This document shows, in pieces, positions 1 to 7,753 of a stretch of 64,000 nucleotides of DNA (its first letter is position 1; every line of letters starts with the position of its first letter). The notes under the pieces are model-generated. The model saw only the letters and a list, made by a program, of their open reading frames with translations. It ran no database searches and had not been told where the DNA came from. The position numbers and the translations under genes were made by a program. Source of the DNA: Methyloferula stellata AR4 (GTDB lineage Bacteria > Pseudomonadota > Alphaproteobacteria > Rhizobiales > Beijerinckiaceae); NCBI RefSeq assembly GCF_000385335.1, contig NZ_ARWA01000001.1:2496001-2560000 (forward strand), given 5' to 3'.

Positions 1-1028
1 GCTTGCGCCGAGGCGCTTGAGCCGATGAGCATGATCCTGTCGCGGATATCGTCAGCGCTGGTGAACCCATCGAGCACGCGCCATGCCGGAATGCGGCGGC
101 CCGCTTGCGTTCCTGCGAAGCGGACGCGCACCATGCCGTCCGATTCCGTATCGATCAGGGCATTGCCGATCTTGACCGAGATAATGCCGGTCGATGCGCC
201 ATAGGCCTGCGCGCCGGAGGCGTTGGAGGATTTCACGACGATCGTATCGGCGCCTTGGGCCACGCGCAAAGCTTCGGTGTCGAGCGAAGGCACCAGCATC
301 GGGGCGCCATGAGCATCATCGAGCGCAAAGAGCAAAGGCGCTTTTCGCACGATGAGATCGCGGTCGGGCAGCCAATTGATGGCGCCGAGTCCTGTCGTCT
401 TCTCGGTCAGGCGCGGCAGAGGCAGGATGGCGCTGTGAAACCGCGTCAGAAACGGAATCGGATCGTCGCCGATCGTCGCAAATCCGGTCTTGATCGGAAT
501 GTCGCGCGGCGCGCCTTCGAAAGTCAGCACGAATGCGAGAACCGAAGGGATCGTGCCCAATGTATCCGCGAGGCTATCGGTCTTGATCAGGCCTTTGGCG
601 ACAAGCGCGTCGCGAAAAGCGTCGCGCTCGGGGATATCCGGCAATTGCGTCAGCATGTTTTCCGGCGTGAGACGGTCTCGTTCGGCGAAGAGAACGTCGA
701 AAACCACAGCGGCCGCACCGAGTTCATTGAGTTTTTCGGCAAGGTCCGAGAGCCGGCTGCGCGGCCAGGGCCATTGCCCGAGCTTTTCGAGCGAGGCATC
801 GTCGATGTCGATGACGCGGACGGGCAGATCCGGCGTCCACGCGCGGGGACTGAGGCGTTGATAATTGTCGAAAATGAGATTGCGGAGATTGTCGGCGACG
901 GGCGGATTGGCAAAGCAGATCGCAAGGCCGATGGCGATCGGCGCGCACCACAGAGCTGCGCCGAGGCTCGCGCGCCAAAGCTTCGCTAGCTGATCTTCCA
1001 GTCCAATGATCAGCGAGGGCTTGTCCAC
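1..1028 (-). CDS. CHASE2-domain sensor protein (C-terminal part outside window)
   Basis: Reading the minus strand from a GTG at 1028 gives an open frame that runs off the left edge. A membrane segment (GAALWCAPIAIGLAICFA) lies near residues 23-40 and is followed by a sequence typical of the extracytoplasmic CHASE2 domain (VRVIDIDDASLEKLGQWPWP, then VVFDVLFAE). CHASE2 domains usually sit before adenylate cyclase or histidine kinase output domains; which one applies here cannot be seen. The GTG lies 3 bases after the xthA stop, so the two genes are probably co-transcribed. No clear Shine-Dalgarno sequence supports the start. Family assignment is firm; start and output domain are uncertain. Confidence 0.75.
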   Translation of the reverse strand, partial: MDKPSLIIGLEDQLAKLWRASLGAALWCAPIAIGLAICFANPPVADNLRNLIFDNYQRLSPRAWTPDLPVRVIDIDDASLEKLGQWPWPRSRLSDLAEKLNELGAAAVVFDVLFAERDRLTPENMLTQLPDIPERDAFRDALVAKGLIKTDSLADTLGTIPSVLAFVLTFEGAPRDIPIKTGFATIGDDPIPFLTRFHSAILPLPRLTEKTTGLGAINWLPDRDLIVRKAPLLFALDDAHGAPMLVPSLDTEALRVAQGADTIVVKSSNASGAQAYGASTGIISVKIGNALIDTESDGMVRVRFAGTQAGRRIPAWRVLDGFTSADDIRDRIMLIGSSASAQ

Positions 1029-1031
1029 GCG

Positions 1032-1817
1032 TCACGCGAGATCGATGCGGATCGGTACGTGATCCGACGGCTTCTCCTCGGCGCGCCGCTCCTTGTCGAT
1101 CGTCACCTTCAAAAGCCGGTCGGCTGCCTGCGGCGACAAGAGGAGATGGTCGATCCTGATGCCTTTGTTGCGCTGCCAGGCGCCGGCCTGATAGTCCCAA
1201 AATGTATAGAGCCCGGCATCGTCTGTCGTCGCGCGCAAGGCATCTGTCAGGCCGAGATTGAGCAGCGTGCGAAAGCGTGCGCGCGTCTCCGGCAGGAACA
1301 GCGCATCGTTGACCCAGGCAGCCGGATCATAGGCGTCGCGCGCGTCCGGAATGACATTGTAATCGCCGGCAAAGACGAGCGGCTCCTCATAGGCGAGCAA
1401 GGTCTTCGCATGCGCGATCAGCCGGTCCATCCAGCCGAGCTTGTAGGGGTATTTATCCGTGTCGGGCGGATTGCCGTTGGGCAGATAGAGGCAGGCGACA
1501 CGCACGACGCCGGCGCCGTCCGGGATGATCGCCTCGATATAGCGCGCATGTTCGTCGCTGGGGTCGCCCGGCAGGCCGCGCGTCACTTCGGGCGGGGCTT
1601 TGGAAAGGATCGCGACGCCGTTGAAGCCTTTCTGGCCGTGGGTCGCCACATTATAGCCAAGCGCCTCGACCTCCAGGCGCGGGAAGGCTTCGTCCACGCA
1701 TTTGATTTCCTGCAGGCAGAGAACGTCGGGGCCAACATCCTTCAAATAGCGAAGCAGGTGTTCCGTTCTTTGCCGGACGGAATTGACGTTCCAGGTGGCG
1801 ATTTGCACGGCGGTCAT
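1032..1817 (-). CDS. xthA: Exodeoxyribonuclease III
   Basis: This 261-residue protein belongs to the exonuclease III (Xth) family of AP endonucleases, which remove 3' blocks and cut at abasic sites in DNA. The family signature is complete: IATWNVNS at the N-terminus, the metal ligand Glu37 in LQEIKC, GDYNVIPD with Asp152 and Asn154, the WDYQ/RIDHLL region, and the catalytic Asp252-His253 in SDHVPI. The ATG at 1817 directly abuts a GGAGG, while a GTG three codons in (1808) has that GGAGG ten bases upstream and matches the usual family N-terminus, so 1808 is a serious alternative. Partial copies of a palindromic repeat lie just upstream. Confidence 0.93.
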   Translation of the reverse strand: MTAVQIATWNVNSVRQRTEHLLRYLKDVGPDVLCLQEIKCVDEAFPRLEVEALGYNVATHGQKGFNGVAILSKAPPEVTRGLPGDPSDEHARYIEAIIPDGAGVVRVACLYLPNGNPPDTDKYPYKLGWMDRLIAHAKTLLAYEEPLVFAGDYNVIPDARDAYDPAAWVNDALFLPETRARFRTLLNLGLTDALRATTDDAGLYTFWDYQAGAWQRNKGIRIDHLLLSPQAADRLLKVTIDKERRAEEKPSDHVPIRIDLA

Positions 1818-1831
1818 CCTCCAGCGGCGCC

Positions 1832-1926
1832 TAGAGCATGAACCCGAAAAGTCGGCTCGACCCTTCGCAATAAGATCATGCGTCAAAACAAGCTTAGAGC
1901 ATGATCCCGGAAAACGATCGCGCTCT
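1832..1926. repeat. Partial copies of GCATGATC...CCGAAAA repeat
   Basis: Upstream of xthA are two adjacent incomplete copies of the palindromic element seen fully at 2368-2411 and 4663-4705. One starts GAGCATGAACCCGAAAAG (from about 1834) and has a right arm AGATCATGCG near 1873. The other is GAGCATGATCCCGGAAAA (about 1897) ending CGCTC. They fill most of the gap between xthA and the small gene at 1999-2184. Confidence 0.6.
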
Positions 1927-1948
1927 GGAGGACCTATCTTAACAGAAA

Positions 1949-1974
1949 ACGCATCCAGGTTGCCCTGGATGCGT
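1949..1974 (-). terminator. Rho-independent terminator
   Basis: A perfect 11-base inverted repeat (ACGCATCCAGG / CCTGGATGCGT) with a 4-base loop lies 24 bases past the stop of the small gene ending at 1999. On the minus strand it is followed by TTTTCTGTT, as expected of an intrinsic terminator for that gene. Confidence 0.75.
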
Positions 1975-1998
1975 CGTGTTCGGCTTATCGAGCCGGTA

Positions 1999-2184
1999 TC
2001 AACGATGCCAATGGCGGTGCCAGCGATGATGCCAATGGTGGTAATAAGCAGAACGTCCCGTCGTCAGAGCCGGGGCCTTCATGGCGACGCCGGGCTTTTC
2101 GGGCGCAACCGGCATCTGCGCGGCATCCGCGGCGGCGGCCATCAGGCCGAATGCGACGAGGCTGAGAGTGATTTGGCGAATCAT
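1999..2184 (-). CDS. Small exported His-rich protein
   Basis: This encodes a 61-residue protein with an N-terminal signal peptide (MIRQITLSLVAFGLMAAAADA, likely cleaved after ADA) and a short mature part ending in YYHHWHHRWHRHWHR. The ATG has a good Shine-Dalgarno (AAGGAGATCTTA) and the gene has its own terminator, so it is very probably real although short. The tail could bind transition metals; that is inference from composition only. No family recognised. A 12-base-arm hairpin sits in its 5' leader at 2216-2251. Confidence 0.72.
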   Translation of the reverse strand: MIRQITLSLVAFGLMAAAADAAQMPVAPEKPGVAMKAPALTTGRSAYYHHWHHRWHRHWHR

Positions 2185-2215
2185 TAAGATCTCCTTCGGA
2201 GCCTTTGTGAAAGCA

Positions 2216-2251
2216 CCCGGAGCATGACGTCGGGGAAAATCATGCTCCGGG
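2216..2251. repeat. Palindromic repeat, CCCGGAGCATGA arms
   Basis: A perfect 12-base inverted repeat (CCCGGAGCATGA / TCATGCTCCGGG) with a 12-base loop containing GGGGAAAA. It resembles the GCATGATC/CCGAAAA family nearby. It lies upstream of the small His-rich gene, within or just before its probable leader. Confidence 0.65.
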
Positions 2252-2367
2252 GGGGATTGCTCCAAAGCCACAATCGCAAACACGAGCTGACGGCTGCCTG
2301 AACCCGCCCGTCATCTCCCGTTCAGATTGTATGACCGAAGCGTCAGAGGCTGAGCAGCTTTTTTAAC

Positions 2368-2411
2368 GCATGATCTTTGTCCGAAAACTCTGCAACTTTT
2401 CGGGATCATGC
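2368..2411. repeat. Palindromic intergenic repeat, copy A
   Basis: Arms GCATGATC (2368-2375) and GATCATGC (2404-2411) enclose CCGAAAA / TTTTCGG, so the element folds on either strand. It is almost identical to copy B at 4663-4705. It ends at the stop codon of the lipid A acyltransferase gene (2412) and may also act as its transcript end. Confidence 0.8.
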
Positions 2412-3287
2412 TCAGCCCCAACGGCGATGCGACCACATCCATTGCTGCGGATGCTGGCGGATCGTGCGCTCGAATTCGCCTTGCAGCGAAGCCGTGGCGG
2501 CCAGAATATCGGCCTCCCGATCATCGGTTTTAGGCACTTCGATTTCGATCAGGCGGATGGTGAAGCGCACACCGGGCTTGCGGATGATTTCGCCGGCATA
2601 AAGCTTCACGTCATAGGTGCGGGCGACGATGGCCGGGAAAGGGGTAGACGGCGCGAGATGTCCGAAAAACGGTACGCGGAGACCGCGGAAATCACGCTGG
2701 TCGGCGAGCATGGCGATCGTGCCGCCCTCGCGCGTATGGCGGATCAATTGGCGCGCCGTCTGTGAGTTCTTTGGATAGAGGCCGCCCGGATATAAAAAGC
2801 CGCGCATCTTGCGCACGCGCGCGTCGACCAAGGGATTCTTGATGCGCTGATAGACGCCGGCCGGCTGGGTTTTGGCCCGCGCCGTGATCGCAAGCACGGC
2901 GATCTCCCAATTGGCTTGATGCGGTGCGCAGAAGACGCGGCCTTCTTCCGGAGCCATCGCGGCGAATATGTCCTGGCTCTGCATCTCCACGCGATGACTT
3001 GCGGCGAGTTCGGCAAGGCGAAAGGATTCGGCGAAGGTCTGTCCGAGGTTTTCCCACATATCCAAAGCGATCGCGCTGCGTTCGGCCTCGCCTTTTTCGG
3101 GAAAGGCTTTGGCTAGATTGGCAAGCGCGCGCGCGTGACGGCGCCCGATTCTCGGGCCGAAAAAGCGCCAAACGCGGCCGGAAAACCATGACGCCGCTTC
3201 GATCGGCAAGGCGGTCAGGATGAAACCAGCCAAAACGAAGGCCATATCCTCGAGTCTGTAGCGCAAGGAGGATTGGCGGAAACCCAT
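2412..3287 (-). CDS. Lipid A biosynthesis lauroyl/acyl transferase family (LpxL/HtrB-like)
   Basis: This 291-residue protein belongs to the LpxL/LpxM acyltransferase family, inner-membrane enzymes that add secondary acyl chains to lipid A. It has an N-terminal hydrophobic segment (residues 15-35) and the catalytic HX4E motif HQANWE with His123 and Glu128. It also has the downstream block TIAMLADQRDFRGLRVPFFG characteristic of the family, and its length is normal. Which acyl chain it transfers cannot be told from sequence. It stands alone between the UbiH-like gene (65-base gap) and copy A of a palindromic repeat. Start ATG at 3287 has only a weak ribosome site. Confidence 0.87.
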   Translation of the reverse strand: MGFRQSSLRYRLEDMAFVLAGFILTALPIEAASWFSGRVWRFFGPRIGRRHARALANLAKAFPEKGEAERSAIALDMWENLGQTFAESFRLAELAASHRVEMQSQDIFAAMAPEEGRVFCAPHQANWEIAVLAITARAKTQPAGVYQRIKNPLVDARVRKMRGFLYPGGLYPKNSQTARQLIRHTREGGTIAMLADQRDFRGLRVPFFGHLAPSTPFPAIVARTYDVKLYAGEIIRKPGVRFTIRLIEIEVPKTDDREADILAATASLQGEFERTIRQHPQQWMWSHRRWG

Positions 3288-3352
3288 CGATCGAAAACGC
3301 CCCTATGTCGTCTACCTGATGCTCGCTGAGGCGTATGAAGGGGGAATGAAGA

Positions 3353-4648
3353 TCAAGTCAAGCGCTGAGACCGGTTCCGGCTGGCCCGGTTTCGCCGGAG
3401 GGCAGGCTCGTTGATCCCGGCGGGGCCCGAAGGCTGCGGCTGCATCAGGCGCGGCAGATGCCCGTGCGGGAGAATGCCTTCGCGCATGATGGCGCGGCGC
3501 AACGGGCCGATCATTGCGAAAGCCAGAAGCCCGGCGCTGCGCAAAAAATCGACCGGGATAAGATCGGTCAGCAGGGAGCGATTGAGCACGTCGATTCCGA
3601 GCGTGCGCACGGAAATATCGCTGCGCCGTTCGACGCTATAGGGCGCGAGCGTCGCGGCGGTGCCGATGTCGCGGCCCAGCATCTGTGCATCTTCCAGAAT
3701 TTCGACGAGATTGGCGGTGTCGCGCAGGCTCAGATTGAGGCCTTGCGCGGCGAGCGGCGGAAAAACATGCGCGGCCTCGCCGATGAGCGCGATACGGTGC
3801 CCGGCGAGGCGGCTGACGCGCAGGCCCGTCATCGGGAAAAAGCCTGGCTGTCCGTCGAGGCGCATGGCGCCGAGAAGGCTATGGACCTGGTTCTGGATTT
3901 CGGCTGCGAGGGCGTCGGGTGCAAGCGCGGCGCGCCGTTTCGCGTCCGCGCCGCTCATCAGCCAGACGAGGGAGGAACGGTGCGGGGCATCGGCTTTGGC
4001 AGGCAAAGGCACCAAAGTGCAGGGACCCGAGCGCGTGTGAAATTCGGTCGAGATCTGCCGATGGGGATGTTCATGCGCGAGGAAAACGGTGAGCGCGACT
4101 TGCGGATAGGTCCAGGCGCGGGCGCCGATGCCGGCTTTGCCTCGAGCCAAAGACTTTCTGCCGTCGGCGGCAACGAGGAGCTTGGCTTCGAAAACGCTGC
4201 CGTCTTCCGCGGTCGCACGAACGCTTTCCTTTTCGAAAGCGATGTCTTTTAAAAACCCGTCATGCAGCGTGAGATTGGGCCGCGCGCGGGCGATGCCGGC
4301 CAGCGCCTCGACGAGCGCGTTATTTTCGATATTGGCACCAAAGGCCGGAAGCCCGATCTCGCTCGCGGAGAAGGTGACGGTCCGGGCGCGAATGGCTGCG
4401 CCCGTGTCGTCGATCATGCTGATCGTCTCGATCGGCGCGGCGAGCGGCGTTAGGTGCGGCCAAAGCCCCAGCGCGCGATAGAAACGCAGGGAGCCTTCGA
4501 ACAGCGCAACGGTGCGTCCATGCGCCCCGAAATCGAGGCGGCCGATGCAGAGAGTCTGAAAACCCGCATCGGCCAAGGCGATCGCGGCCGACAGACCGGC
4601 CGCGCCAGCACCCGCAACGATGATGTCCGCGGGGGGAAGCGAACTCAA
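3353..4648 (-). CDS. UbiH/UbiF/Coq6-family FAD-dependent hydroxylase
   Basis: A flavoprotein monooxygenase of the family that hydroxylates the ring of ubiquinone precursors. It has the dinucleotide fold VAGAGAAG near the N-terminus, the AADGR motif, and GEAAHVFPPLAAQGLNLSLRD, the UbiH family signature. The position hydroxylated cannot be assigned. An ATG exists at 4666, but it lies inside the arm of a palindromic repeat (4663-4705) with a poor ribosome site. The TTG at 4648 is preceded by AGAGG at ideal spacing and gives a normal N-terminus (SSLPPADIIVAGAG), so I chose it. It lies downstream of gltA on the same strand. The C-terminus carries a short Arg-rich tail. Confidence 0.85.
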   Translation of the reverse strand: MSSLPPADIIVAGAGAAGLSAAIALADAGFQTLCIGRLDFGAHGRTVALFEGSLRFYRALGLWPHLTPLAAPIETISMIDDTGAAIRARTVTFSASEIGLPAFGANIENNALVEALAGIARARPNLTLHDGFLKDIAFEKESVRATAEDGSVFEAKLLVAADGRKSLARGKAGIGARAWTYPQVALTVFLAHEHPHRQISTEFHTRSGPCTLVPLPAKADAPHRSSLVWLMSGADAKRRAALAPDALAAEIQNQVHSLLGAMRLDGQPGFFPMTGLRVSRLAGHRIALIGEAAHVFPPLAAQGLNLSLRDTANLVEILEDAQMLGRDIGTAATLAPYSVERRSDISVRTLGIDVLNRSLLTDLIPVDFLRSAGLLAFAMIGPLRRAIMREGILPHGHLPRLMQPQPSGPAGINEPALRRNRASRNRSQRLT

Positions 4649-4662
4649 ACTAGCCTCTTGAC

Positions 4663-4705
4663 GCATGATCTCATCCGAAAAGTCTGCAACTTTTCGGGAT
4701 CATGC
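4663..4705. repeat. Palindromic intergenic repeat, copy B
   Basis: Arms GCATGATC and GATCATGC enclose CCGAAAA / TTTTCGG, matching copy A at 2368-2411 over nearly its whole length. It occupies the gap between gltA (stop at 4707) and the UbiH-like gene, and overlaps the upstream ATG candidate of the latter. Such a hairpin could attenuate or end the gltA message. Confidence 0.8.
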
Positions 4706-4706
4706 G

Positions 4707-5996
4707 CTAGCGCTTGTCGGGGGCAATATAGTCGCGGAGCGGCGCGCCGGTATAGAGCTGGCGCGGCCGGCCGATTTTCTGACCCGGATCCTCGATCATT
4801 TCCTTCCATTGCGCGATCCAGCCGGCAGTGCGCGCAACGGCGAAGAGAACCGTGAACATCGATGTCGGGAAACCCATCGCCTTCAAGGTGATGCCCGAAT
4901 AGAAATCGATATTCGGATAGAGCTTCTTCTCGACGAAATACTCGTCGCTCAAGGCGATTTTTTCGAGCTCTTTCGCGACCTCGAGAAGCGGATCGTCCTT
5001 CTTGCCGAGCTCGTTCAAGACTTCATGGCAGGTTCGCTGCATGATTTTGGCGCGCGGGTCGTAGTTTTTATAGACGCGATGGCCAAAGCCCATGAGCCGG
5101 AAAGGATCGTTCTTGTCCTTTGCCCGCGCGATATATTTCGGAATATTCTCGGCCCTGCCGATTTCTTCGAGCATTTTGAGCGCCGCTTCATTGGCGCCGC
5201 CATGCGCGGGTCCCCAGAGGCAGGCGACACCCGCGGCGATACAGGCGAAAGGATTGGCGCCCGAGGAGCCGGCAAGCCTGACCGTCGAGGTCGAGGCATT
5301 CTGCTCATGGTCCGCATGGAGGATGAAAATACGGTCGAGCGCCCGGGCGAAGATCGGATTGACCTTATATTCCTCGCACGGCACGGCGTAGCACATGTGC
5401 AGGAAATTCGAGGCGTAATCGAGCGAGTTCTTCGGATAAACGAAAGGCTGGCCGATGTTGTATTTATAGGCCATGGCGGCGAGCGTCGGCATTTTGGCGA
5501 TCAGCCGCATGGAGGCCACCATGCGCTGGCCCGTATCCGAAATATCCGTCGAGTCGTGATAGAAGGCCGAGAGCGCGCCGACGCTGGCAACCATCACGGC
5601 CATCGGATGCGCGTCGCGGCGGAAGCCCTGGAAGAAGCGCGCCATCTGCTCATGCACCATCGTGTGGCGCGTGATGCGATGTTCGAAATCGACCTTCTGC
5701 GTGGGCGTCGGCAATTCGCCGTACAGCAGCAGATAGCAGGATTCGAGATAGTCGCCATGTTCGGCAAGCTGCTCGATCGGATAGCCGCGATAGAGCAGAA
5801 CGCCCTCATCGCCGTCGATATATGTGATTTGAGACTCGCAGCTCGCCGTCGATGTGAAACCGGGATCGAATGTAAACATCCCGGTTTGCGCATAAAGCTT
5901 GCCGATATCGACGACAGAGGGACCGATCGATCCCGTTTTAACGGGCATATCGACCTTATGATCGCCAATGCTGAAAGACCCGGTCGTCTCGCTCAT
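4707..5996 (-). CDS. gltA: Citrate synthase
   Basis: This 429-residue type II citrate synthase condenses acetyl-CoA and oxaloacetate, the first step of the TCA cycle. The conserved catalytic blocks are visible: [30 protein letters not shown] and [16 protein letters not shown]. Length and N-terminus ([20 protein letters not shown]) match alphaproteobacterial enzymes. It has its own 161-base upstream region after gltX, with a perfect 10-base-arm palindrome at 6093-6113 that could be an operator. A palindromic repeat follows it directly. Confidence 0.97.
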   Translation of the reverse strand: MSETTGSFSIGDHKVDMPVKTGSIGPSVVDIGKLYAQTGMFTFDPGFTSTASCESQITYIDGDEGVLLYRGYPIEQLAEHGDYLESCYLLLYGELPTPTQKVDFEHRITRHTMVHEQMARFFQGFRRDAHPMAVMVASVGALSAFYHDSTDISDTGQRMVASMRLIAKMPTLAAMAYKYNIGQPFVYPKNSLDYASNFLHMCYAVPCEEYKVNPIFARALDRIFILHADHEQNASTSTVRLAGSSGANPFACIAAGVACLWGPAHGGANEAALKMLEEIGRAENIPKYIARAKDKNDPFRLMGFGHRVYKNYDPRAKIMQRTCHEVLNELGKKDDPLLEVAKELEKIALSDEYFVEKKLYPNIDFYSGITLKAMGFPTSMFTVLFAVARTAGWIAQWKEMIEDPGQKIGRPRQLYTGAPLRDYIAPDKR

Positions 5997-6092
5997 GAAT
6001 GCCGCCCTCGGTGCCCGAACTGGTATACCAAAACGGATGTCGAAGTGAGCTTTCGACGTCGCCGCTCAGGTGAAGATTTCGAGCATCCACTA

Positions 6093-6113
6093 GTGTGTTG
6101 CACTGCAACACAC
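6093..6113. promoter_or_regulatory. Perfect palindrome upstream of gltA (candidate operator)
   Basis: Ten-base arms GTGTGTTGCA and TGCAACACAC flank a single C, 97 bases before the gltA start and 45 bases past the gltX stop. There is no run of T on either side, which argues against a terminator. Its perfect symmetry suits a dimeric repressor or activator. The binding protein is unknown. Confidence 0.5.
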
Positions 6114-6157
6114 CTACATGAGGATTTGAATTCGTCAAGCGACCGGCTGCCCGTCCA

Positions 6158-7579
6158 TTAGTCCGATTGATCTTGCAAGCGGCTTAAGCTTTCTTCGCGC
6201 CCCAAAACTTCAAGCACATCGAAGATACCGGGTGATGTCGAGCGCCCGGTCAGCGCCGCGCGCAGCGGCTGCGCGACTTGGCCAAGCTTGACTTTGGTTT
6301 CTTCGACATAATTTCGCACGACCTCTTCCGTCGCGGCGGCTGTCCAGTCGGGCAAGGCGGCGAAGCGCGGGATCAATTGCTTGAGATGCGTGCGGCCGTC
6401 GGGCGAAAGAATGGTCTTCGCCTTGTCGTCGATGGGCAATGGTCGTTCCGCGAAGAGAAAATTGGCGCCGTCCAAAAGTTCGATCAAAGTTTTCGCGCGC
6501 TCTTTCAAGCCCGGCATGGCACGCAAGAGTTTGGCACGCATGGCGGCATCGTATTTCTGCAGGATGGGTTCGGCATTCGGCAGAAAGGGCAGGGCGGCAT
6601 TGAGCGCTTTCAGCAGATCCTCGTCCGGGCTGGAGCGCATATAATGGCCGTTCATGCTTTCGAGCTTGACGAAGTCGAAGCGCGCCGCCGAGCGCCCGAC
6701 ATGCGCGAGATCGAAGGCCTCAATCATCTCTTGCGTCGAGAAAAACTCCTTGTCGCCTTGGCTCCAGCCGAGACGCACGAGGTAATTGCGCAAGGCGTCC
6801 GGCAAATAGCCCATGGCGCGATAGGCATCGACGCCGAGAGCGCCATGACGCTTCGATAATTTGGCGCCGTCCGGACCATGGATCAGCGGAATATGCGCCA
6901 TGGCCGGAACCGCCCATCCGAGCGCCTCATAGATCTGCATCTGGCGCGCGGCATTGGTCAGATGATCGTCGCCGCGGATGATCTGCGTGACGCCCATATC
7001 ATGATCGTCTACGACGACGGCGAGCATATAGGTCGGCGTGCCGTCGGAGCGCAGAAGCACGAGATCGTCGAGATCCTTGTTCGCCCAGGAGACACGGCCT
7101 TGGACTTTGTCTTCGACGACGGTCTCGCCCTCTTGCGGCGCTTTGAGGCGGATCACCGGCTTCACGTCGGGCGGTGCGTCGGAGGCAGGGCGGTCGCGCC
7201 AGCGACCATCATAGCGCGGGGGCCTGCTTTCGGCGCGCGCCTTCTCGCGCATCTCCTCGAGCTCTTTCGGCGTAGCATAGCAATAATAGGCTTTGCCTGT
7301 GTCGAGCAAAGACTGCGCGACCTCGCGATGCCTTTGCGCCCGCTGGAACTGATAGATGACATCGCCGTCCCAGGTCAGACCGAGCCAGGACAGCCCGTCG
7401 AGAATGGCGGCGATGGCGGCATCGGTCGAGCGTTCCCGATCCGTGTCCTCAATGCGCAGCAGCATCTTGCCGCCGGTGTTGCAGGCATAGAGCCAATTGA
7501 ACAAAGCCGTCCGCGCGCCGCCGATGTGAAGAAATCCCGTCGGCGACGGAGCAAAACGCGTGACCACGGGGTCGGACAT
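6158..7579 (-). CDS. gltX: Glutamate--tRNA ligase
   Basis: This 473-residue class I aminoacyl-tRNA synthetase charges tRNA-Glu; in alphaproteobacteria such enzymes may also charge tRNA-Gln ahead of amidation. It shows the HIGH-type motif ([20 protein letters not shown]) near residue 10 and the KMSKS-type motif ([12 protein letters not shown]) near residue 245. The ATG at 7579 has AGGAAAG at proper spacing and gives the usual [15 protein letters not shown] start. It is divergent from comEC and runs toward gltA. Confidence 0.96.
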   Translation of the reverse strand: MSDPVVTRFAPSPTGFLHIGGARTALFNWLYACNTGGKMLLRIEDTDRERSTDAAIAAILDGLSWLGLTWDGDVIYQFQRAQRHREVAQSLLDTGKAYYCYATPKELEEMREKARAESRPPRYDGRWRDRPASDAPPDVKPVIRLKAPQEGETVVEDKVQGRVSWANKDLDDLVLLRSDGTPTYMLAVVVDDHDMGVTQIIRGDDHLTNAARQMQIYEALGWAVPAMAHIPLIHGPDGAKLSKRHGALGVDAYRAMGYLPDALRNYLVRLGWSQGDKEFFSTQEMIEAFDLAHVGRSAARFDFVKLESMNGHYMRSSPDEDLLKALNAALPFLPNAEPILQKYDAAMRAKLLRAMPGLKERAKTLIELLDGANFLFAERPLPIDDKAKTILSPDGRTHLKQLIPRFAALPDWTAAATEEVVRNYVEETKVKLGQVAQPLRAALTGRSTSPGIFDVLEVLGREESLSRLQDQSD

Positions 7580-7753
7580 CCGGGACTTTCCTGAGAGGCT
7601 CAAAACCGATGCAAAAAACGAAGCTTTTGGCTCGCTTCGCGCTCGCGGTCGTGTAGCATGGCTGGCGCGAAAGCAAAGGGTTTTGGCGGATCACCTTATA
7701 TTTGAAGCCCTTGTTGCGCTCTTTTGAGTCAATTGTTTGCGCCCGAGTGGGTT

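Noticed and set aside
105-989. Plus-strand open frame at the left edge
   Set aside because: It is antisense to the CHASE2 protein, whose minus-strand translation shows a membrane helix and conserved motifs.
4665-6161. Plus-strand open frame across gltA
   Set aside because: Antisense to citrate synthase; no domain, no ribosome site.
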